NCBI RefSeq assembly: GCF_000772045.1
Contig: NZ_CP009754.1
Span: forward strand, 2,170,001-2,234,000
DNA: 64,000 bases
Origin: Streptomyces sp. CCM_MD2014
GTDB lineage: Bacteria > Actinomycetota > Actinomycetes > Streptomycetales > Streptomycetaceae
Reading direction: 5' to 3'
Below are positions 1-11,033 of this stretch, in pieces; position 1 is the stretch's first letter; the number at the start of each line of letters is the position of its first letter. The notes under the pieces are model-generated. The model was not told the DNA's origin, did no database searches, and saw only the letters and a list, made by a program, of their open reading frames with translations. A program made the translations under genes and the position numbers.

Positions 1-143
1 TTCCGAGTTGAGACCTCCCGGAAATATGAGTGCCCTGTGCGTCGCATGCCGTAGGAATCCCCGCCATAACCCCCGAACGCCACATCCAACACCCTTGACA
101 TCACTTGCCACTTGACCCCTACTGGTCCTTGCGCAGTTGAATT

Positions 144-155
144 GACAACGTTGTC
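144..155. promoter_or_regulatory. LacI-family-type operator upstream of GH92 gene
   Basis: The 12 bases GACAACGTTGTC are a perfect palindrome 27 bases before the GH92 start codon. The central AACGTT flanked by GAC/GTC is the usual form of LacI/GalR-family operators for sugar genes in Streptomyces. A TTGACA hexamer lies upstream at 95-100, but no convincing -10 is visible. Repression by a LacI-type regulator responding to a mannose-containing sugar is inferred. No such regulator gene is in the window. Confidence 0.55.
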
Positions 156-181
156 CCCAGCGCTGGGAGGGTGGCCAGGAC

Positions 182-3100
182 ATGCAGTACAGAGTTCGGC
201 ACAGATGGGGTCCGGCGGTCGTTACGGCGACCGCCTTCGCCTTGGCCGTGGGTTCTCAGGGGGCGGCGGTCGCCCTGCCCGGCGCGCCCGTAAAGGCCGA
301 CCGGGAGTTCGCGTCGTCCTTCGAGAAGGGCGACCCGGCTCCGGACTGGACCGACACCGTGGACACCGGCGCGGACGGCCGCAAGCGGGCTTCCGGCGTG
401 GACGGCGGGTTCAGCACCGGCATACCGGGCAACGTCACGGAGAACGTCACCGGGGTGCGGGCCAGCGCCGAGAACACGGGCGGCGGGGAGGTGAAGGAGA
501 ACCTCGTCGACAACGAGCCGGGCACCAAGTGGCTGACCTTCGCCCCGACCGGCTGGCTCGAGTTCGACCTGGACTCCCCGCAGAAGATCGCCAAGTACGC
601 GCTCACCTCGGCCAACGACCACGACGAGCGCGACCCGGTGGACTGGACGCTGAAGGGCTCGGCGGACGGCGAGAACTGGCAGACCGTGGACACCCGCTCC
701 GGGGAGAGCTTCGGCGAGCGCTTCCAGACGAAGACGTACGAGCTGGACGGGACCGCCGAATTCCAGCACTTCCGGCTGGAGATCACCAAGAACAACGGCG
801 CCGGCGACGCCCTCCAGCTCGCCGACGTGCAGCTCGCCACCGGCGACACCGAGGTCCCCACCCCCGAGGACATGCTCTCCTCGGTCGACGACGGCCCGGC
901 GGGCTCGCCCACCGCGAAGGCGAACGCGGGCTTCACCGGCACGCACGCGCTGCGCTACGCGGGCCGCCACACGGCGGACGGCCGGGCCTACTCGTACAAC
1001 AAGGTCTTCGACGTCGACGTCAAGGTCGACCGGCGCACCGAGCTGTCGTACAAGATCTTCCCGTCCATGGCGGACGGCGACCTCGACTACGACGCCACGA
1101 ACGTCTCCGTCGACCTCGCCTTCACCGACGGCACCTACCTGAGCGACCTCAAGGCCACCGACCAGCACGGGTTCCCGCTGACGCCGCGCGGTCAGGGCGA
1201 CGCCAAGATCCTCTACGTGAACCAGTGGAACAGCGTCGAGTCGGGCATCGGCACGGTCGCGGCCGGCAAGACGGTCGACCGGATCCTGGTCGCCTACGAC
1301 TCCCCCAAGGGCCCGGCTAAGTTCCGGGGCTGGCTGGACGACGTGGAGATCAAGCGCGCCGAGCCCGAGCGTCCCAAGGCCCACCTGTCCGACTACGCGC
1401 TCACCACCCGCGGCACCAACTCCAGCGGCAGCTTCTCGCGCGGCAACAACTTCCCCGCGACCGCCGTGCCGCACGGCTTCAACTTCTGGACGCCGGTGAC
1501 CAACGCCGGTTCGCTCAGCTGGCTCTACGAGTACGCGCGCGGCAACAACGACGCCAACCTGCCCACCCTGCAGGCGTTCGGCGCGAGCCACGAGCCGAGC
1601 CCCTGGATGGGCGACCGGCAGACCTTCCAGGTGATGCCCTCGGCCGCCTCCGGCACCCCGGACACCGGCCGCGACGCCCGCGAGCTGGCCTTCCGGCACG
1701 AGAACGAGACGGCCAGGCCCTACTACTACGGCGTACGGTTCGAGAACGGCCTCAAGGCCGAGATGACGCCGACCGACCACGCGGCGATGATGCGCTTCAC
1801 CTACCCCGGTGACGACGCGAGCGTGATCTTCGACAACGTGGAGAACAGCGCCGGCCTGACCCTGGACAAGGAGAACGGCACCTTCTCCGGCTACTCGGAC
1901 GTCAAGTCCGGGCTCTCCACCGGCGCCACCCGCCTCTTCGTGTACGGCGAGTTCGACAGCAAGGTGACCGGCGGCGACTCCAACGGCGTCAAGGGCCACC
2001 TGCGCTTCGACGCCGGCCGGGACCGCACCGTGACGCTGCGCATCGCGACCTCGCTGATCGGCGTGGACCAGGCGAAGGACAACCTGCGCCAGGAGATCCC
2101 GAAGCGCGCCTCCTTCGACAAGGTCAAGCGCGCCGCCCAGAAGCAGTGGGACCGGATCCTCGGCAAGGTCGAGGTCGAGGGCGCCACGCGGGACCAGCTG
2201 ACCACGCTGTACTCCAGCCTCTACCGCCTGTACCTGTACCCGAACGCGGGCCACGAGAAGGTCGACGGGAAGTACAGGTACGCCTCCCCGTTCTCCAAGG
2301 CGGTCAAGGAGGACACGCCGACCGAGACCGGCTCGAAGATCGTGGACGGCAAGGTCTACGTCAACAACGGCTTCTGGGACACGTACCGGACCACCTGGCC
2401 CGCGTACTCCTTCCTCACCCCCTCCCAGGCCGGTGAGCTGGTCGACGGCTTCGTGCAGCACTACAAGGACGGCGGCTGGACCTCGCGCTGGTCCTCCCCC
2501 GGCTACGCGGACCTGATGACCGGCACCTCCTCCGACGTGGCCTTCGCCGACGCCTACGTCAAGGGCGTCGACTTCGACGCGAAGGCGGCGTACGACGCGG
2601 CCCTCAAGAACGCCACCGTCGTGCCCCCGTCCTCCGGTGTGGGCCGCAAGGGCATGGAGACCTCGCCCTTCCTCGGTTACACCGGCACCGAGACCCACGA
2701 GGGCCTGTCGTGGGCGCTGGAGGGCTACCTCAACGACTACGGCATCGCCAAGATGGGCGAGAAGCTCTACAAGGAGACCGGCGAGAAGCACTACAAGGAG
2801 GAGTCCGCCTACTTCCTCAACCGCGCCCAGGACTACGTCAACCTCTTCGACGCGAAGGCCGGCTTCTTCCAGGGCAAGGACGCCGAGGGCAACTGGCGCG
2901 TGGACTCCGAGAAGTACGACCCGCGCGTGTGGGGCTACGACTACACGGAGACCAACGGCTGGGGCTACGCCTTCACCGCCCCGCAGGACAGCCGGGGCCT
3001 CGCCAACCTGTACGGCGGACGCAAGGGCCTCGGCGACAAGCTCGACGAGTACCTGTCGACCCCGGAGACGGCCTCCCCCGAGCTGAAGGGCTCCTACGGC

Positions 3101-3988
3101 GGGGTCATCCACGAGATGGTCGAGGCGCGCGACGTCCGCATGGGCATGTACGGGCACTCCAACCAGGTCGCCCACCACGCCCTGTACATGTACGACGCGG
3201 CCGGGCAGCCGTACAAGACGCAGAAGAACATCCGCGAGGTGCTCCAGCGGCTGTACACCGGCAGCGACATCGGCCAGGGCTACCACGGGGACGAGGACAA
3301 CGGCGAGCAGTCGGCCTGGTTCCTCTTCTCCTCGCTCGGCTTCTACCCGCTGGTGATGGGCAGCGGCGAGTACGCCGTCGGGTCCCCCCTGTTCACGAAG
3401 GCCACGGTGCACCTGGAGAACGGCCGCGAGCTGGTCGTCAAGGCGCCGAAGAACAGCACGAAGAACGTCTACGTGCAGGGTCTGAAGGTCAACGGCAAGC
3501 GCTGGAACTCCACTTCGCTCCCCCACTCGCTGCTCGCCAAGGGCGGCGTGCTGGAGTTCGACATGGGCGCCAAGCCGTCCTCGTGGGGCACCGGGGAGAA
3601 CGCCGCGCCGCCGTCGATCACCGAGGACGACGAGGTGGCGACGCCGCGCGCCGACGCGATCACGGGTGAGGGTGCCCTGTTCGACAACACGTCGGGGACG
3701 GACGCGAGCGTGACGTCCGTGGACCTGCCCGTGCCCGGCAAGGGCGCCGAGGCGGTCCAGTACACACTCACCTCGTCGGCGGACCGCACCAAGGCCCCGA
3801 CCGGCTGGAAGCTCCAGGGCTCGGCCGACGGCACCACCTGGAAGACGCTGGACGAGCGCTCGGGCGAGTCCTTCGCCTGGGACCGGCAGACGCGGGCGTT
3901 CTCGGTGAAGTCGCCGGGCTCGTACGCCGAGTACCGGCTCGTCCTGGACGGCGAGCACACGCTGGCGGAGGTGGAGCTGCTGGCGTAG
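182..3988 (+). CDS. Secreted GH92 family alpha-1,2-mannosidase with F5/8-type carbohydrate-binding domains
   Basis: Glycoside hydrolase family 92 enzymes are Ca-dependent exo-alpha-mannosidases that trim mannose from glycans outside the cell. The 1268-residue product starts with an Arg-rich signal peptide (cleavage probably after ALPGAPVKA, about residue 39). It has an F5/8 type C (discoidin-like) domain at about 75-220 and the long GH92 core at about 400-1150. The family block GYHGDEDNGEQSAWF lies near residues 1031-1045, and HEMVE lies upstream of it. A second discoidin-like segment closes the protein (about 1180-1268, with the phrase WKLQGSADG). ATG at 182 follows a G-rich Shine-Dalgarno stretch (GGGAGGG). 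The neighbouring GH67 remnant suggests this was part of a polysaccharide-use locus. The family call is firm; the exact linkage specificity is inferred from the family. Confidence 0.93.
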   Translation: MQYRVRHRWGPAVVTATAFALAVGSQGAAVALPGAPVKADREFASSFEKGDPAPDWTDTVDTGADGRKRASGVDGGFSTGIPGNVTENVTGVRASAENTGGGEVKENLVDNEPGTKWLTFAPTGWLEFDLDSPQKIAKYALTSANDHDERDPVDWTLKGSADGENWQTVDTRSGESFGERFQTKTYELDGTAEFQHFRLEITKNNGAGDALQLADVQLATGDTEVPTPEDMLSSVDDGPAGSPTAKANAGFTGTHALRYAGRHTADGRAYSYNKVFDVDVKVDRRTELSYKIFPSMADGDLDYDATNVSVDLAFTDGTYLSDLKATDQHGFPLTPRGQGDAKILYVNQWNSVESGIGTVAAGKTVDRILVAYDSPKGPAKFRGWLDDVEIKRAEPERPKAHLSDYALTTRGTNSSGSFSRGNNFPATAVPHGFNFWTPVTNAGSLSWLYEYARGNNDANLPTLQAFGASHEPSPWMGDRQTFQVMPSAASGTPDTGRDARELAFRHENETARPYYYGVRFENGLKAEMTPTDHAAMMRFTYPGDDASVIFDNVENSAGLTLDKENGTFSGYSDVKSGLSTGATRLFVYGEFDSKVTGGDSNGVKGHLRFDAGRDRTVTLRIATSLIGVDQAKDNLRQEIPKRASFDKVKRAAQKQWDRILGKVEVEGATRDQLTTLYSSLYRLYLYPNAGHEKVDGKYRYASPFSKAVKEDTPTETGSKIVDGKVYVNNGFWDTYRTTWPAYSFLTPSQAGELVDGFVQHYKDGGWTSRWSSPGYADLMTGTSSDVAFADAYVKGVDFDAKAAYDAALKNATVVPPSSGVGRKGMETSPFLGYTGTETHEGLSWALEGYLNDYGIAKMGEKLYKETGEKHYKEESAYFLNRAQDYVNLFDAKAGFFQGKDAEGNWRVDSEKYDPRVWGYDYTETNGWGYAFTAPQDSRGLANLYGGRKGLGDKLDEYLSTPETASPELKGSYGGVIHEMVEARDVRMGMYGHSNQVAHHALYMYDAAGQPYKTQKNIREVLQRLYTGSDIGQGYHGDEDNGEQSAWFLFSSLGFYPLVMGSGEYAVGSPLFTKATVHLENGRELVVKAPKNSTKNVYVQGLKVNGKRWNSTSLPHSLLAKGGVLEFDMGAKPSSWGTGENAAPPSITEDDEVATPRADAITGEGALFDNTSGTDASVTSVDLPVPGKGAEAVQYTLTSSADRTKAPTGWKLQGSADGTTWKTLDERSGESFAWDRQTRAFSVKSPGSYAEYRLVLDGEHTLAEVELLA

Positions 3989-4008
3989 GCGCGGTACGCG
4001 CGGGACGG

Positions 4009-4042
4009 GCGGCGGGTTCGGGCTTCGGCCGGAACCCGCCGC
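4009..4042. terminator. Rho-independent-type hairpin after GH92 gene
   Basis: A perfect 11-bp inverted repeat, GCGGCGGGTTC / GAACCCGCCGC, encloses a 12-base loop 21 bases after the GH92 stop. There is no U-tract, which is normal for Streptomyces terminators. Confidence 0.75.
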
Positions 4043-4189
4043 TCGCTCGTGCCGGCCCATTCCCCCTGGGCGTGCACGTGGCACAGAACGCACGGGCACG
4101 GTCGGCGGCCGCCGAGACCGCGTCACGCATCGTCAGGGGAACGCTGTGCGGCCATCCGTCGGCAAACGCGTCACCGGCGGGGCGGTCGC

Positions 4190-4345
4190 CTGACGGCACG
4201 GGCGATGCCCTCGGCCACGACCGCGTGCGGTCGTACGGCAGGCGGCTCGCGGCCTGCGGGATCAACGCGCTCTGCGTCAACACGTCAACGTCCACGAGAC
4301 CGAGGCGCATCTGCTCACCGGCCGGATCGGCGAGGTCGCCCCTTC
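4190..4345 (+). pseudogene. Remnant of GH67-type alpha-glucuronidase (frameshifted)
   Basis: Between the GH92 and VCBS genes no intact gene exists, but a short stretch reads as a known enzyme in two frames. At about 4213-4281 one frame gives VRSYGRRLAACGINALCVN. From about 4283 the next frame continues VNVHETEAHLLTGRIGEVA. GH67 alpha-glucuronidases have the motif (V/L)R.YARLLASVGINGxVxNNVNVHxxEARLLT at this place, and loss of one base in the AAC-AAC pair (now AACAC near 4281) explains the break. Only about 45 codons survive, with no start or end. The family call is from memory of the motif. Confidence 0.6.
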
Positions 4346-4487
4346 AACGGGCACGAGGGCGGGGACGCGGTGCGCGTGCGGCGCCAACTGGCTTGGCCGG
4401 CGGGGGTGTGGGGGTCCGACTGAGGCGGCTTCGGTGCCCTTTCCGCGCGTTTGCGGTGGCTTCCCGTGTCAATTTCATCTAATCCGA

Positions 4488-4516
4488 TTGACATGTAAAA
4501 GCCATGTGTAAGGATC
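4488..4516 (+). promoter_or_regulatory. Possible promoter of the VCBS protein gene
   Basis: TTGACA at 4488-4493 is a perfect -35 hexamer in a locally AT-rich patch. A TAAGGAT-like -10 follows with roughly 15-16 bp spacing, slightly short. The gene start is about 75 bases downstream. The -35 is clear and the -10 is weak. Confidence 0.35.
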
Positions 4517-4590
4517 ACGGAGTTATCGGGATCATGCTGTGCCCTACCCCGGCACCCGATCCCTTCGGCATGACCATATGGAGGACCCAC

Positions 4591-5520
4591 GTGGCCAAAA
4601 GCTCCGGCCTGAACACGCGTCGCGCCCTGGCGCGTGCCACGGCTGCGGCGCTCACCGCCGCACTGGTGGCGACCGGTGCGGGCAGCGCCGTCGCCGCGGA
4701 CGGCCCTGGACGTTCCGCGTCGAAGGCTCCCGTCGACGTGAAGGCGTCCGACGCCTCGAAGTTCAGCACCTCCGCCGAGGAGGACTACGCACCGATCAAC
4801 GGCCTGTACGGCGTGGACTCGGCCGGCGACATGTGGGCCTACGTGCCCAACGGCGAAGGCGGCCTGGACTCCCGCCTCTACAACGGCTACGGCTGGGAGA
4901 ACTCCCGCTTCATCACCCAGGTCGACCACGACGCCGACGGCTTCTCGGACGGTATCTGGGACGTCACCGGCAGTCAGCTCTACTACACCGAGTGGGGCAC
5001 CGACCAGCAGCTCTTCGTTGGCAACGGCTGGAACATCTACGACCGGCTCCTCTCGACCGGCAACCTCGGTGGCGCCGCCGCCGACGACCTGCTGGCCCGG
5101 GACAAGTCCGGTGTGCTGTACCTGTACCTCGGCTACGGCAACGGCAAGCTGACCCAGCGCTACCGGGTCGGCGGCGGGTGGAACGCCTACACCCACATCG
5201 CCGGACAGGGAGACCTGACCGGTGACGGCAAGAACGACATCGTCGCCAAGGACTCGTCCGGCGTGCTGTGGCTCTACAAGGGCACCGGCGACTACAAGGC
5301 GCCGTTCACGTCCCGCACCCGCATCGGCGGGGGCTGGAACACCTACAACAACGTCGTCTCCGTCGGCGACATCGACATCGACGGCATCACCGACCTGGTC
5401 GCGCGCGACAAGAACGGCGCGCTGTACCTGTACAAGGGCACCGGCAACGCCGCTTCCCCGTACAAGTCCCGGGTGAAGATCGGCAGCGGCGGCTGGAACA
5501 CGTACCGCCTGATGTTCTAA
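4591..5520 (+). CDS. Secreted FG-GAP/VCBS-repeat protein
   Basis: The 309-residue product carries a signal peptide (Arg-rich start, then a hydrophobic Ala-rich stretch ending near AVAADG) followed by tandem beta-propeller repeats. Repeats have the pattern GDLTGDGKNDIVAKD...LWLYKGTG and GDIDIDGITDLVARD...LYLYKGTG, with Asp-rich Ca-binding loops and recurring GGGWNTY units. Such FG-GAP/VCBS propellers are common stand-alone exported proteins in Streptomyces; ligand and role are unknown. GTG at 4591 is preferred because GGAGG lies 6 bases upstream. In-frame starts further up (4504) would precede the signal peptide and put the ribosome site inside the gene. Confidence 0.85.
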   Translation: MAKSSGLNTRRALARATAAALTAALVATGAGSAVAADGPGRSASKAPVDVKASDASKFSTSAEEDYAPINGLYGVDSAGDMWAYVPNGEGGLDSRLYNGYGWENSRFITQVDHDADGFSDGIWDVTGSQLYYTEWGTDQQLFVGNGWNIYDRLLSTGNLGGAAADDLLARDKSGVLYLYLGYGNGKLTQRYRVGGGWNAYTHIAGQGDLTGDGKNDIVAKDSSGVLWLYKGTGDYKAPFTSRTRIGGGWNTYNNVVSVGDIDIDGITDLVARDKNGALYLYKGTGNAASPYKSRVKIGSGGWNTYRLMF

Positions 5521-5556
5521 AGCCGTACGCGACGCCTCTGCGAGGCGGGCAAGCGC

Positions 5557-5592
5557 GAGGGCCGCACCCCCGTCACCGGGGATGCGGCCCTC
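5557..5592. terminator. Bidirectional terminator between VCBS gene and acnA
   Basis: A perfect 10-bp inverted repeat GAGGGCCGCA / TGCGGCCCTC with a 16-base loop lies between the ends of two convergent genes, 20 bases before the acnA stop. It can serve both directions. Confidence 0.8.
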
Positions 5593-5611
5593 AACCGTTG
5601 TGCGCCGCCGC

Positions 5612-8344
<2,733 letters not shown>

Positions 8345-8410
8345 TCATGTGCGCGTACCACCGCATCCTGCCGCCACGCCCCCTGGCCGATCCGCTAAGG
8401 TAGGGCTAAG

Positions 8411-8429
8411 TTAGGTAACCCTTACCAGG
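8411..8429. promoter_or_regulatory. Candidate iron box (DmdR/DtxR-type) upstream of acnA
   Basis: TTAGGTAACCCTTACCAGG agrees at about 13 of 19 positions with the actinobacterial iron-box consensus (TTAGGTTAG-CTAACCTAA type). It lies in an unusually AT-richer patch with further TTAG/CTAA half-sites at 8395-8414. It is 82 bases before the acnA start, where a promoter would sit. DtxR-family control of aconitase by iron is plausible but unproven. Confidence 0.45.
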
Positions 8430-8456
8430 GTGGTGGCTGCGGTACGCCTCGGCAGA

Positions 8457-8474
8457 TATCTCGATGTCGAGATA
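8457..8474. promoter_or_regulatory. 18-bp MarR-type palindrome upstream of acnA (TamR-like site)
   Basis: TATCTCGATGTCGAGATA is a perfect 8+2+8 palindrome between acnA and the divergent DUF4236 gene. Its size and TATCT..AGATA ends are those of MarR/UrtR-family operators. In S. coelicolor the MarR regulator TamR, which senses trans-aconitate, is reported to control aconitase through such palindromes, so it is the first candidate. The regulator assignment is inference. Confidence 0.6.
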
Positions 8475-8624
8475 ACTCTAGTACATGGGGGCGGCCCGGT
8501 CATGTCCGGGCACCGTGTGGCGTGCGCCCCATCCCGGGTGACCCGCGCGGCCATCAGTACGCCGGACGGGGGTATCCGACTTGCGCCGGGAGTGCCGGCC
8601 CGGCACGACTCGGAAGGAGGCGCG

Positions 8625-8822
8625 ATGCCACTCACGTTCCGCAAGAGCTTCCGGATCCTCCCGGGAGTGCGGCTGAACATCAACAAACGCTCGTGGTCCA
8701 TCACGACCGGAGGCCGGAACGGCCCGCGCCACACCCGCAGCAGTACCGGACGTCGTACGACATCGATGGATTTGCCGGGACCTTTCGGGTGGCGTCGCAC
8801 GACGACGAGCAGGCGCCGCTGA
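8625..8822 (+). CDS. Small DUF4236 family protein
   Basis: A 65-residue basic protein starting MPLTFRKSFRILPGVRLNINKR. This N-terminus (RKSF...PGVRLNxxKRS) is the DUF4236 signature, and the following GGRNG and STGRRTTSMDLPG segment fits the rest of the domain, whose function is unknown. ATG at 8625 follows a strong GGAAGGAGG site at 7 bases. It is divergent from acnA and upstream of the MurA fusion gene. The C-terminus is Arg-rich (RRTTTSRRR). Confidence 0.72.
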   Translation: MPLTFRKSFRILPGVRLNINKRSWSITTGGRNGPRHTRSSTGRRTTSMDLPGPFGWRRTTTSRRR

Positions 8823-8880
8823 GCCGCGACCGGGGGTTTCTTGACGTGACGTCACCCGAACAGACCCCCCGAGAGGCGCG

Positions 8881-8896
8881 ATCTCATATCTGAGAT
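8881..8896. promoter_or_regulatory. Palindrome immediately upstream of XRE-MurA gene
   Basis: ATCTCATATCTGAGAT is a 6+4+6 perfect inverted repeat ending 12 bases before the ATG of a gene whose product begins with an XRE DNA-binding domain. Autoregulation is the simplest reading. A second palindromic element, TGACGTCA, lies at about 8846-8853. Confidence 0.5.
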
Positions 8897-8908
8897 AGCC
8901 TCAACCTC

Positions 8909-10438
8909 ATGGCAGACGACTACCTCGTACGCATCGGCAGGCTCATCCGTGACGCCCGGCAGCACCGCGGCTGGACGCAGTCACAGCTTGCGGAGGCGCT
9001 CAACACCAGTCAGAGCGCCGTCAACCGCATCGAGCGCGGCAACCAGAACATCAGCCTTGAGATGATCGCCCGGATCGGCGAAGCGCTGGACAGCGAGATC
9101 GTCTCCCTGGGGTACGCGGGCCCGATGCACCTGCGTGTGGTCGGCGGCCGTCGCCTGTCCGGCGCCATCGACGTCAAGACCAGCAAGAACGCGTGCGTGG
9201 CCCTGCTGTGCGCCTCGCTGCTCAACAAGGGGCGCACGGTGCTGCGCCGGGTCGCCCGCATCGAGGAGGTCTACCGCCTCCTGGAGGTGCTCAACTCCAT
9301 CGGCGTGCGCACCCGCTGGGTCAACGACGGCACCGACCTGGAGATCGTGCCGCCCGCCGAGCTGGACATGGAGGCCATCGACGCGGAGGCGGCCGTCCGC
9401 ACCCGCTCCATCATCATGTTCCTCGGCCCCCTGCTGCACCGCATGGACCGCTTCCGCCTGCCCTACGCCGGCGGCTGCGACCTCGGCACCCGCACCATCG
9501 AGCCACACATGATCGCGCTGCGCCGCTTCGGCCTGGACGTCGCCGCGACCGAGGGCCACTACCACGCGGTGGTCGACCGCACGGTGCGACCGGACCGTCC
9601 GATCGTCCTGACCGAGCGGGGCGACACCGTCACGGAGAACGCGCTGCTGGCCGCCGCCCGCCACGACGGCGTCACCGTCATCCGCAACGCCTCCTCCAAC
9701 TACATGGTCCAGGACCTCTGCTTCTTCCTCGAAGCCCTGGGCGTCCGCGTCGAGGGCATCGGCACCACCACCCTCACCGTGCACGGCATGCCGGTCATCG
9801 ACGCCGACGTGGACTACTCCCCCTCCGAGGACCCGGTCGAGGCGATGAGCCTGCTGGCCGCCGCGGTGGTCACGGAGTCGGAGCTGACGGTGCGCCGGGT
9901 CCCGATCGAGTTCCTGGAGATCGAGCTGGCGGTCCTGGAGGAGATGGGCCTCGACCACGACCGCACCCCGGAGTACTTCGCCGACAACGGCCGCACCCGC
10001 CTGGTGGACCTGACGGTGCGCCCGTCGAAACTCGAAGCGCCGATCGACAAGATCCACCCCATGCCCTTCCCGGGCCTGAACATCGACAACGTCCCCTTCT
10101 TCGCGGCCATCGCGGCCTCCGCCCAGGGCCAGACCCTCATCCACGACTGGGTCTACGACAACCGCGCCATCTACCTCACCGACCTGAACCGCCTCGGCGG
10201 CCGCCTCCAGCTCCTGGACCCCCACCGCGTCCTGGTCGAGGGCCCCACCCGCTGGCGCGCCGCCGAGATGATGTGCCCGCCGGCCCTGCGCCCCGCGGTC
10301 GTCGTCCTCCTGGCGATGATGGCCGCCGAGGGCACGTCGGTGCTGCGCAACGTGTACGTCATCAACCGCGGTTACGAGGACCTGGCGGAACGGCTGAACT
10401 CGATCGGGGCACAGATCGAGATCTTCCGGGACATCTGA
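8909..10438 (+). CDS. murA: XRE-type HTH fused to UDP-N-acetylglucosamine 1-carboxyvinyltransferase (MurA2)
   Basis: 509 residues in two parts. Residues about 8-62 are a complete XRE/Cro helix-turn-helix (WTQSQLAEALNTSQSAVNRIERG). The remainder is an EPSP-synthase/MurA fold, which transfers enolpyruvate from PEP to UDP-GlcNAc as the first committed step of peptidoglycan synthesis. The PEP-binding Lys-Asn pair is present in TSKNACVALL, and a Cys occupies the catalytic loop position (C190 in GGCDLGTR, compared with GGCAIGxRP in E. coli MurA). The usual TD..Q motif near residue 390 reads PFPGLNIDN, so the active site is not fully canonical. The same fusion is found next to acnA in other Streptomyces (memory). 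Whether the protein is enzyme, regulator or both is open. Confidence 0.88.
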   Translation: MADDYLVRIGRLIRDARQHRGWTQSQLAEALNTSQSAVNRIERGNQNISLEMIARIGEALDSEIVSLGYAGPMHLRVVGGRRLSGAIDVKTSKNACVALLCASLLNKGRTVLRRVARIEEVYRLLEVLNSIGVRTRWVNDGTDLEIVPPAELDMEAIDAEAAVRTRSIIMFLGPLLHRMDRFRLPYAGGCDLGTRTIEPHMIALRRFGLDVAATEGHYHAVVDRTVRPDRPIVLTERGDTVTENALLAAARHDGVTVIRNASSNYMVQDLCFFLEALGVRVEGIGTTTLTVHGMPVIDADVDYSPSEDPVEAMSLLAAAVVTESELTVRRVPIEFLEIELAVLEEMGLDHDRTPEYFADNGRTRLVDLTVRPSKLEAPIDKIHPMPFPGLNIDNVPFFAAIAASAQGQTLIHDWVYDNRAIYLTDLNRLGGRLQLLDPHRVLVEGPTRWRAAEMMCPPALRPAVVVLLAMMAAEGTSVLRNVYVINRGYEDLAERLNSIGAQIEIFRDI

Positions 10439-11033
10439 AGGCTCTGCGGGACAACGGCGCGAGACCCCTTCTGACCTGCGCGGTGCGGGGCAGGAGGGGC
10501 TCGCAGTTTCCTACGCCAAGGAGCAGAAGTCGCGCATGTGCAGCTGACCGCCGCGGTGGTGACGGAGCTGGGCTGTCGCGGCCCCCTGGCACTCGCCGAG
10601 CAACTTGCCACCCTCGCGGACGGGGCGGCCAGCCGCGTCATGGTGCTGAACGAGACGCACTACGGTCGGCACGCGCGGGCGGCGGCGGAGATCCTGCTCG
10701 CCGAGGCTCTGCCAGGAGGAAGGGAGCAGGGCTGCCGAGACAGACGCCGTCGCAGCGCTGCGGACCCACGAGACCTTCGGCGGCCACACTGTTCCTCGAC
10801 CACGGGATCACCACCAGGTCGGCGGGTGGCCCGACGGACGGAATCCCGAACACGCCGACCGCGATCGCGGCGGGCACGCTGAGGGGCCCGCGCACCCACG
10901 CTCTGGAGCGACGCCTTCAGCGGCCGGGGCCCCTTCGGAGCCAACACCCCCGAAGAGGCCGAACTCATGGTGGCGGCCGGGAAGTCCGCCAAGTCACCTC
11001 GCCGCCCAGGGCGAGGGCCTCGATGGTCAGTTG
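10439..11033. other. 595-bp stretch with no intact gene; scattered coding remnants
   Basis: No frame is convincingly open from start to stop. Pieces look once-coding. One frame gives GLAVSYAKEQKSRM (about 10500-10543), the next gives TAAVVTELGCRGPLALAEQL and on to ETHYGRHARAAAEILLAEAL (about 10541-10712), and a third gives WSDAFSGRGPFGANTPEEAE (about 10902-10961). They appear to be parts of one or more rightward genes broken by frameshifts. I cannot name the family. Confidence 0.4.

Noticed and set aside
119-4126. Very long open frame antisense to the GH92 gene
   Set aside because: Typical high-GC shadow frame: Val/Gly/Arg-rich, no ribosome site, and it covers a gene with a firm family match.
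4049-4482. Possible small rightward genes between the GH92 and VCBS genes
   Set aside because: No ribosome site, and the text is better explained as the frameshifted alpha-glucuronidase relic.
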